Assembly: GCA_007116425.1 (NCBI GenBank)
Contig: SKIL01000169.1
Span: 1 to 6,987 of the forward strand
DNA: 6,987 bases
From: Bacteriovoracaceae bacterium
Lineage (GTDB): Bacteria; Bdellovibrionota; Bacteriovoracia; Bacteriovoracales; Bacteriovoracaceae
Direction: 5' to 3'
Made by a program: the position numbers and the translations under genes. Below are positions 1 through 4,159 of this stretch, in pieces. A model generated the notes under the pieces. That model did not search any database. It worked only from the letters and a program-made list of their open reading frames with translations, and was not told where the DNA came from. Positions within the stretch are counted from its first letter, which is position 1, and each line of letters starts with the position of its first letter.

Positions 1-87
<87 letters not shown>

Positions 88-158
88 AATATCTTAAAGC
101 ATTTTTTCTTAGCTTAAGTGTCCTCAAACAAACTGATTGGGAATTAACGAGTATAATT

Positions 159-172
159 GAGAGTTTCCTCTC
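159..172 (-). other. Leader hairpin with GNRA tetraloop
   Basis: Minus-strand RNA reads GAGAG GAAA CTCTC, a perfect 5-bp stem closed by a GAAA (GNRA class) tetraloop. The loop is GNRA only on the minus strand, in agreement with transcription towards 16S. Pairing of 133-139 with 182-188 would enclose it in a longer arm. Confidence 0.6.
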
Positions 173-189
173 TTCTCATTTCAATCAGC

Positions 190-259
190 GTTCACCTTCA
201 CAAAGTTAACATCAACTTTTTACAGCATTAACTGCTTTGTGGTTTGAGTTACGGTGAAC
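190..259 (-). repeat. Imperfect inverted repeat in the rRNA leader
   Basis: GTTCACC at 190-196 pairs with GGTGAAC at 253-259, and nested inside CACAAAG at 199-205 pairs with CTTTGTG at 235-241. Further weak TTAA/TTAA pairing lies within. Together these make a long imperfect arm in the leader RNA. It could be a processing or folding element for pre-16S; this role is inferred from place only. Confidence 0.55.
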
Positions 260-330
260 TTTCTCACTATGACTCTTCTCGTCTCGATTATATCGACCTT
301 GCGGCCGATAAACCTTAAAATCTATTCAAA

Positions 331-342
331 TGTTAAAGAGCA
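331..342 (-). promoter_or_regulatory. boxA rRNA antitermination element
   Basis: The minus strand reads TGCTCTTTAACA, identical to the E. coli rrn boxA core. In known systems boxA RNA binds NusB-NusE (S10) and lets RNA polymerase pass Rho-dependent stops across the long rRNA genes. It lies about 245 nt ahead of 16S and 60 nt after the tRNA-Ala, with a boxB-like hairpin just upstream, the same boxB-boxA order as in E. coli rrn leaders. Confidence 0.88.
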
Positions 343-346
343 AAAA

Positions 347-359
347 AGCTATAAAAGCT
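347..359 (-). promoter_or_regulatory. boxB-like hairpin upstream of boxA
   Basis: On the minus strand AGCT, a 5-nt loop TTTAT and AGCT can form a 4-bp hairpin that ends 4 nt before boxA. Position and size match the boxB hairpin of enterobacterial rrn leaders. The stem is short, so this rests mainly on its place next to the perfect boxA. Confidence 0.45.
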
Positions 360-401
360 GTTTTTAAATTTTTTATTTCCCCACACAATTTATTAAATAG
401 G

Positions 402-477
402 TGGTGGAGATGACTGGATTCGAACCAGCGACCCCTTGCGTGCAAAGCAAGTGCTCTCCCAACTGAGCTACACCCCC
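402..477 (-). tRNA. tRNA-Ala (anticodon UGC)
   Basis: The 76-nt reverse complement folds as a standard cloverleaf. The acceptor arm is GGGGGTG with CATCTCC (two G-U pairs), the D arm GCTC/GAGC, the anticodon stem CTTGC/GCAAG with loop TTTGCAC, and the T arm GCTGG/CCAGT around TTCGAAT. The discriminator is A and CCA is encoded at 404-402. The anticodon TGC is at plus positions 442-444, and bacterial tRNA-Ala(UGC) genes share these stems. The gene lies between the likely rrn promoter and 16S in the same direction, so it should be cut from the rRNA precursor. In most bacteria this tRNA sits in the 16S-23S spacer, so its place here is unusual. Confidence 0.97.
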
Positions 478-510
478 ATTCAAACTCAAAACTTTACAAC
501 ACATACGTTT

Positions 511-552
511 TGAAGTTTCCTTAATATACGATCTCTGATTAAAGAAACTTCA
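511..552 (-). other. Long hairpin in the leader before tRNA-Ala
   Basis: Arms 511-525 and 538-552 pair over 15 positions around a 12-nt loop. The only plus-strand mismatch (C520/A543) becomes a G-U pair in minus-strand RNA, so the stem is unbroken only in the rRNA transcript. No U-run follows, so it is not an intrinsic terminator. A double-stranded processing site for the tRNA/rRNA precursor is a reasonable guess. Confidence 0.65.
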
Positions 553-592
553 CACTAACGATGAATGCGTTTTGTTTTTTCTCTGTGTGAAG
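548..592 (-). other. Alternative inverted repeat at the start of the rRNA leader
   Basis: CTTCACAC at 548-555 and GTGTGAAG at 585-592 are a perfect 8-bp inverted repeat around a 29-nt loop. The arm shares bases 548-552 with the 511-552 hairpin, so the two folds exclude each other. This one would form first during leftward transcription. Confidence 0.5.
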
Positions 593-603
593 AGGTGAAG
601 GTG

Positions 604-668
604 AATCTATTGGAGAGCGGGTTAAATGTCAATAAAGAAAAATTTTATTTTTCTTTTTTTTTGATATT
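604..668 (-). promoter_or_regulatory. rRNA operon promoter with AT-rich UP-like element
   Basis: On the minus strand a perfect -35 TTGACA (632-627) is followed by a 17-bp spacer and -10 TAGATT (609-604, four of six consensus). Upstream, about 633-668 is almost pure A/T with runs of A on the minus strand, as expected of an UP element bound by the RNA polymerase alpha subunits. The start would be near 597, about 120 nt before the tRNA. This is the best promoter candidate ahead of tRNA-Ala and 16S. The same A/T block borders the cyclophilin gene promoter region on the other strand. Confidence 0.75.
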
Positions 669-690
669 TTTTTTCAGACAATTTTACTAA
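661..690 (+). promoter_or_regulatory. Weak candidate promoter of the cyclophilin gene
   Basis: TTGATA at 661-666 and TACTAA at 685-690 with an 18-bp spacer are the best sigma-70-like pair ahead of the gene at 719. The -10 box is poor. TATAAA at 702-707 is a better -10 match but touches the ribosome binding site, so it would leave no room for a leader. Confidence 0.25.
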
Positions 691-718
691 TTAGACATAC
701 TTATAAAAAGGATTAAAA

Positions 719-1318
719 ATGATTAAAAAACTACTTAGTTTCAGCATGTTAGCATTGCTCTTCTTTGCCTTTGCGGCCTGTACAAGTGACTCACAAAGAG
801 ATGAAAATATTACCGACTCTAGCTCTCAAGTCGGCGCCGTCAATGGAGGGCCAAGCGCAGAAGCAATGAGTACAGATTCTGATGGGCTTTCAAGTACCAC
901 GGCCACAATTAGAACAGTTCATGGAGACATCGTTTTTAAGTTTTATCCAAACGAGGCCCCAAATACGGTAACCCGGATCTCACAACTTATTTCAGAAGGA
1001 TTTTATGATGGGCTAACCTTCCACAGAGTCGTCCCAAACTTTGTTGTTCAAGGTGGTGATCCTCAAGGAACAGGGACTGGTGGTTCAGGCCAAAAACTAA
1101 AGGCCGAATTCAATGATATCCAACACGTTCGAGGAACCGTGGCCATGGCACGTGCTCAAGACATTAATAGTGCCGATTCACAGTTTTATATTGCCCTCAG
1201 TACTTTACCTCACTTAGATGGACAGTATACGGTTTTTGGACAAGTGGTAGAAGGATTGGAACTTTTAGATAAAATCACCGTCGGTGATAAAATGCTTTCA
1301 GTAATATTGAGCGAATAA
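719..1318 (+). CDS. Lipoprotein cyclophilin-type peptidyl-prolyl cis-trans isomerase
   Basis: This gene likely encodes a proline isomerase that speeds folding of exported proteins. The 199-residue protein starts with a lipoprotein signal (KK, hydrophobic core, FAAC) with the lipidated cysteine at residue 21; Thr at +2 would fit outer-membrane sorting by the E. coli rule. A Ser/Asp-rich linker (about 22-60) leads to a complete cyclophilin domain (about 62-199). FHRVVPNFVVQGGD at 101-114 holds the catalytic Arg103 and Phe108/Gln111, and SQFYI has Phe156 for the proline pocket. The position of human CypA Trp121 is His165, as expected of a bacterial type with low cyclosporin affinity. The ATG at 719 has AAGGA six bases ahead. 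The gene diverges from the rRNA operon and ends at a terminator shared with the convergent oxidase operon. The exact subfamily is not assigned. Confidence 0.94.
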   Translation: MIKKLLSFSMLALLFFAFAACTSDSQRDENITDSSSQVGAVNGGPSAEAMSTDSDGLSSTTATIRTVHGDIVFKFYPNEAPNTVTRISQLISEGFYDGLTFHRVVPNFVVQGGDPQGTGTGGSGQKLKAEFNDIQHVRGTVAMARAQDINSADSQFYIALSTLPHLDGQYTVFGQVVEGLELLDKITVGDKMLSVILSE

Positions 1319-1330
1319 GGAAAAGTTGCA

Positions 1331-1370
1331 AGAGATTTGAAGAAGTTTAAAGAAATTTAAAGAAATTTGA
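1331..1370 (+). repeat. Four 10-bp tandem repeats, A/T-phased
   Basis: Four back-to-back 10-bp units read AGAGATTTGA, AGAAGTTTAA, AGAAATTTAA and AGAAATTTGA, followed by a partial AGAG. The consensus is AGAAATTTRA. They lie between the cyclophilin stop codon and the terminator. The A/T tracts recur about once per helical turn, which would favour bent DNA. No function is claimed. Confidence 0.85.
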
Positions 1371-1375
1371 AGAGT

Positions 1376-1406
1376 AAAAAGCGCGATATTATACCGCGCT
1401 TTTTTT
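1376..1406. terminator. Bidirectional intrinsic terminator
   Basis: AAAAAGCGCG (1376-1385) and CGCGCTTTTT (1395-1404) form a 10-bp stem with a 9-nt loop. A T-run follows on the plus strand (1400-1406), and a T-run from the A block follows on the minus strand. It can end the cyclophilin transcript rightwards and the oxidase operon leftwards. The minus-strand stop codon of the last oxidase-operon gene (1405-1407) abuts the stem. Confidence 0.9.
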
Positions 1407-1581
1407 ATTTTCCGTGACGTTGATCGTCTTTAATATAAATGAAAGACTTTAAAACAATAAAAGCAATAATCAGAACAATAATAATTCCCCAAGTCGGCAT
1501 CTGAAATTGTCCATCTCTAACTGGTTCATAATGACTATGTAAAACTGATGACTGATAAACTTGTTGACCTTGATTTTCCAT
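1405..1581 (-). CDS. Small single-span membrane protein at end of oxidase operon
   Basis: I do not recognise this 58-residue protein. A polar N-terminal half (about 1-29) leads to one hydrophobic span (about 31-50, WGIIIVLIIA onward) and a short charged tail KDDQRHGK, so a single-pass inner-membrane protein with its tail in the cytoplasm is likely. The ATG at 1581 was chosen because GGGAG lies six to seven bases ahead and it starts 13 nt after the COX4-like stop. An upstream extension to 1662 would run through that gene. Its last place in a tight oxidase operon suggests an accessory subunit or assembly factor, similar in layout to the tiny CcoQ-type subunits of other heme-copper oxidases, but no sequence motif proves it. 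Confidence 0.75.
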   Translation of the reverse strand: MENQGQQVYQSSVLHSHYEPVRDGQFQMPTWGIIIVLIIAFIVLKSFIYIKDDQRHGK

Positions 1582-1594
1582 CTCACTCTCCCAA

Positions 1595-1882
1595 TTATCT
1601 AAATAGTGACTCAAGAATAAGAACTGCAGCATAAACTGCTGCGGCCATAGGAACAATTGCAATAAATTTCAACCAGGCCTTTTCCTCATTCAAGTGCATA
1701 TAATAATAAGCAACGACAAAAGCTTTTGCGATAGCAAGTAAAATAAGCCCAGTTGCCTTCAAAGCATTACTGGTTTCTTTAAGCCCAGGTATTAAAAGCT
1801 CAAGTACCGTCAAAAAAGCAAGTACTCCAAAAACAATCATATACTCTTTGAAATGACTTTTATGCTGAGTTTCTACCGACAT
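1595..1882 (-). CDS. coxD: Cytochrome c oxidase subunit IV-like protein (COX4 family)
   Basis: This 95-residue protein has three predicted membrane spans (about 13-31, 41-60 and 70-92). Its second-helix signature KAFVVAYYYMHLNEEK (53-68) is typical of the prokaryotic COX4/CtaF-like small subunits of caa3-type oxidases. These bind the edge of the catalytic core and are thought to stabilise the CuB/heme site; they hold no cofactor. The ATG at 1882 is preceded by AGGAG at good spacing. The gene begins 14 nt after the SCO gene and ends 13 nt before the last small gene, consistent with one operon. The family call is from pattern and context; the symbol is by operon convention. Confidence 0.87.
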   Translation of the reverse strand: MSVETQHKSHFKEYMIVFGVLAFLTVLELLIPGLKETSNALKATGLILLAIAKAFVVAYYYMHLNEEKAWLKFIAIVPMAAAVYAAVLILESLFR

Positions 1883-1896
1883 AATATTTCTCCTGC

Positions 1897-2643
1897 CTAA
1901 TTTATCTGATTATAGAGCTCTAACCGATTAACCATAAGGCCAATATCAATCATTAGCTGGTCAACCGAAATATCATCAATTGAATAAAACCCTCTAACAT
2001 ATCCCTCAGAGTCAACGAGGGCCACTCTCTCGGAATGGGCAATGTCATAAAGGTGTAAGTCTTCTACTGGTGAATCAAAATACTCTTTCTCGCCCACTGG
2101 AACTTTAAATCCATTAACAAGTAGATCATGTAACTCTTCTTCTGTTCCAGTTAAAAAGCTCCATACATGTGGATTGGCCTGATTTTGACGAGCATAGCGA
2201 TAAAGAACCTCTGGCGAATCAGTATAAGGGTCCACGGTAAAAGAAACCAGAGCGACAGAAGAACCTAATCCGCGCACTCTTTTTTGAATCTTCTTCATCG
2301 CTTCAGTTTGCGCCGGGCAAGTAGAAGGACATGAAGTAAAAATGAAGTTAGCGAGATAGATTTTCCCCCTTAAATCATCGCTCCCAAAAGGCACTCCAAA
2401 CTCATTAACTAATTGGTAGTCCGGTATTTGAAAAAGTGCCGGTGGTCCAGGAGGAAGTTCTCGATTCACCGATCGATAAATGGGATAGACAAAAAGTGTG
2501 ACTAGAGCAAGAACCCAAAAAAGCTTGCTTGCCACAGTTTTCTCCACCCATGTTCGGTTTCTAAAATGCTTAATCACTGTCTGCCCAGAGACTATCTCTG
2601 CTTCAGATCTATTTGAATGCGAGTTAACAGTCTCTGAAGTCAT
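1897..2643 (-). CDS. SCO1/SenC family copper chaperone for CuA assembly
   Basis: SCO proteins carry copper to, and keep reduced, the CuA site of oxidase subunit II. This 248-residue protein has a polar N-tail, one membrane anchor (about 40-56) and a thioredoxin-like domain outside the membrane (about 70-240). The copper ligands are present: Cys105 and Cys109 in TSCPSTCP, and His203 in YDIAHSERVALVD. FTVDPYTDSPEVL (135-147) is another family hallmark. It starts two bases after the cytochrome c stop codon with no strong Shine-Dalgarno close by (a GAGG lies about 15 nt ahead), so it is probably coupled to translation of that gene. The N-tail of about 38 residues before the anchor is longer than in many SCO proteins. 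It stops with TAG. Confidence 0.94.
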   Translation of the reverse strand: MTSETVNSHSNRSEAEIVSGQTVIKHFRNRTWVEKTVASKLFWVLALVTLFVYPIYRSVNRELPPGPPALFQIPDYQLVNEFGVPFGSDDLRGKIYLANFIFTSCPSTCPAQTEAMKKIQKRVRGLGSSVALVSFTVDPYTDSPEVLYRYARQNQANPHVWSFLTGTEEELHDLLVNGFKVPVGEKEYFDSPVEDLHLYDIAHSERVALVDSEGYVRGFYSIDDISVDQLMIDIGLMVNRLELYNQIN

Positions 2644-2645
2644 AT

Positions 2646-3530
2646 TTAATAGTCTTCGCCTCTAATGTGATTCATAAACTCTTCACGCTTAGGAGAATCT
2701 TTATACTTTGATAAATAGTCTACGTAATACGCCAACGCCCAGATATCCTCGTCGGCCAAGACACCGCGCCACGGTGGCATTGTCGTCCCACCTACACCAG
2801 CAGCAAGCCTGACGTAGATATCTTCAATACTTTCGATCAAGCGCATTTCATGCCATGTGAAATCTGGCGGGATATTCATATAGTCGTAATCTGTAAACTG
2901 AGGCTTGACATGAAAAAAGTCAGGATCTAACTCATTAACTGTATAACCATAGGCTTCATCGATCAACTCGTTATACTCAAACAAATTTACGTAACCCATA
3001 TGGCAAGCTTGGCAATTTGCTTCAGTATGATAGACCTCACGACCGCGGTTGATTGCACTTTGACGGTGAGGTGATCCCCATGGATCGCGGGTTGGAATAA
3101 TTTCCTCTCCTAACTCAATATCTTTACCAACCCATGTATCAGGCGCAAATGTTTTTATATATTGAACAACCTGAAACATTTGATCTTCAGAGAGGTCCCA
3201 AGGAAGCATGGCCGTACCTTTAAGGCCGTGCTCAAGAATCCGATAGAAATGCTCATCGTGGGGAAGTTGACCGGCTTCAACTTGACCAAATTTATATTGG
3301 CCTTGTCTCAAATCTCGAGGTGGAACTAAAGAACCGGCGTGAGCAACACCCTTCCCGTCTCCATCAACACCGTGGCAGGCCATGCAATGAATTTGATAAA
3401 TTTCATGACCTTTATTTAATGTCTCTGCAGAAGCGAATACTCCTCCGGCAAAAACCTTATCCTCGACGAATTTCTTTTTCGTACAAGAAAACAAAAGAGA
3501 CAGAAGGACCAAATTAACCAACAACTTCAT
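2646..3530 (-). CDS. Diheme cytochrome c lipoprotein
   Basis: The protein probably passes electrons to the CuA site of the oxidase from the outer face of the membrane. With the start at 3530 it has 294 residues. A lipoprotein signal ends in LFSC with Cys16. Domain one has heme site CMACH (49-53) in IYQIHCMACHGVDGDGKG and a likely axial Met108. Domain two has CQACH (173-177) and a likely axial Met251 in TTMPPW. The first domain resembles the cytochrome c modules tied to caa3 oxidases and alternative complex III (ActE-like). The reading frame stays open to 3596 inside coxC, but GAGGA lies five bases before 3530, whereas the ATG at 3536 has its GAGG directly adjacent. The two domains are joined by a long segment rich in Tyr, Asp and Glu (about 180-225). 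Confidence 0.93.
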   Translation of the reverse strand: MKLLVNLVLLSLLFSCTKKKFVEDKVFAGGVFASAETLNKGHEIYQIHCMACHGVDGDGKGVAHAGSLVPPRDLRQGQYKFGQVEAGQLPHDEHFYRILEHGLKGTAMLPWDLSEDQMFQVVQYIKTFAPDTWVGKDIELGEEIIPTRDPWGSPHRQSAINRGREVYHTEANCQACHMGYVNLFEYNELIDEAYGYTVNELDPDFFHVKPQFTDYDYMNIPPDFTWHEMRLIESIEDIYVRLAAGVGGTTMPPWRGVLADEDIWALAYYVDYLSKYKDSPKREEFMNHIRGEDY

Positions 3531-3535
3531 AGTCA

Positions 3536-3540
3536 TCCTC
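3536..3540 (-). promoter_or_regulatory. Ribosome binding site setting the cytochrome c start
   Basis: Minus strand GAGGA, five bases before the ATG at 3530. It overlaps the TGA stop codon of coxC (3541-3539), so ribosomes ending coxC sit on this site. It decides for 3530 over the nearby ATG at 3536. Confidence 0.7.
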
Positions 3541-4126
3541 ACAACACAAACAAAACAACAAACATGGCAATCCAAACGATATCGAGGAAATGCCAAAATT
3601 TTCCGTAATTAACGACCTTATTTTCATCTGAAACTGAGTACTGTGTTCTTGGCATAAGCCATGCCAAGATAAAAAGCATACACAGACCGAGTCCCATATG
3701 CGCCAAATGTATCCAAGTAAAAGCGTGTAGCAATGAAGGAAAAACGCCAGCACTGACATAAAGTCCTTCACTCCACAAGGCTTGCCAAACAAGCCATTGA
3801 GAACCAAAAAAAGCGACTCCGAGGCCAAGTGTAAACCACAACCAACCAAGCATTACCTTTCGATCGGAGCGATTTGTAAAAGCAACCTCAAAGCGCCAGT
3901 ACGTAAAACTACTGGCCACAATACAAAGAGTACTAAGCATCGGGTAAAAGAGTGAAATTCTAGGCATTCCCATGGGTGGCCATGACTCCGCTTGTACCCG
4001 ATAGACGACGTAGCCTAAAAACAGTGCTGCAAATAACATCGTGAAAGAAACAAGTAGAATCGTCATCGCAATTTGAGCGGCAACCCTTTGTTTCTCAGGA
4101 TGAATGTCTTGACCAGCAAATGCCAT
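3539..4126 (-). CDS. coxC: Cytochrome c oxidase subunit III
   Basis: Subunit III of an aa3/caa3-type oxidase, a cofactor-free membrane subunit that supports proton uptake and enzyme stability. The 195-residue protein has five predicted spans (about 18-43, 61-77, 93-114, 129-155 and 174-195), the usual size of the short bacterial form lacking the first two mitochondrial helices. Family marks are HAFTWIHLAHMGLGL (134-148) and the C-terminal FWHFLDIVWI (177-186). The ATG at 4126 has GGGAG upstream at a slightly long spacing. It starts 29 nt after coxA, the largest gap within the operon, which contains a small hairpin. Its first residues (MAFAGQDIHPE) resemble those of CoxA. Confidence 0.95.
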   Translation of the reverse strand: MAFAGQDIHPEKQRVAAQIAMTILLVSFTMLFAALFLGYVVYRVQAESWPPMGMPRISLFYPMLSTLCIVASSFTYWRFEVAFTNRSDRKVMLGWLWFTLGLGVAFFGSQWLVWQALWSEGLYVSAGVFPSLLHAFTWIHLAHMGLGLCMLFILAWLMPRTQYSVSDENKVVNYGKFWHFLDIVWIAMFVVLFVL

Positions 4127-4143
4127 AGCGACTCACTCCCTAA

Positions 4144-4159
4144 CTAGACTCTTGTCTAG
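4144..4159 (-). other. Perfect hairpin at the coxA-coxC junction
   Basis: CTAGAC (4144-4149) and GTCTAG (4154-4159) pair around a 4-nt loop and include the coxA stop codon TAG (4158-4156). No U-run follows on either strand, so it is not an intrinsic terminator. It could mark an mRNA processing or stability site between the two genes; that role is inferred. Confidence 0.5.

Larger units (their letters stand above)
88..401 (-). other. Transcribed rRNA leader between tRNA-Ala and 16S
   Basis: This stretch of about 314 nt has no open reading frame of note. It is explained as the pre-16S leader of the rRNA transcript. Read on the minus strand it holds, in order, a boxB-like hairpin, a perfect boxA, a large imperfect inverted repeat (190-259) and a GNRA-capped hairpin (159-172) enclosed by a further 7-bp pairing (133-139 with 182-188). 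Such leaders carry antitermination signals and the 5' half of the RNase III processing stem. The matching 3' half would lie beyond 16S, outside the window. A TATAAT on the minus strand at 287-292 lacks a credible -35 box. Confidence 0.8.

Noticed and set aside
287..292. TATAAT on the minus strand as a second promoter in front of 16S
   Set aside because: No recognisable -35 box at 15-19 bp spacing. The palindrome TCGATTATATCGA better explains it as leader structure.
523..528. Minus-strand TATATT as a second (P2-like) rRNA promoter
   Set aside because: No -35 match at a usable distance, and it lies in the loop region of the long leader hairpin.
511..552. Intrinsic terminator upstream of tRNA-Ala
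   Set aside because: No T-run follows the stem on either strand, so termination there is unlikely.
1582..1662. Extended start of the last small membrane gene at 1662
   Set aside because: It would run through the end of the COX4-like gene. The ATG at 1581 has its own ribosome site right after that gene's stop.
3531..3596. Longer cytochrome c reading frame starting at 3596 inside coxC, or at the ATG at 3536
   Set aside because: The extra residues are coxC in another frame and would precede a perfect lipoprotein signal. The 3536 ATG has its GAGG directly adjacent, while 3530 has proper spacing.
3514..3849. 111-codon frame on the minus strand across coxC
   Set aside because: It overlaps the well-supported coxC frame and has a composition unlike a real protein.
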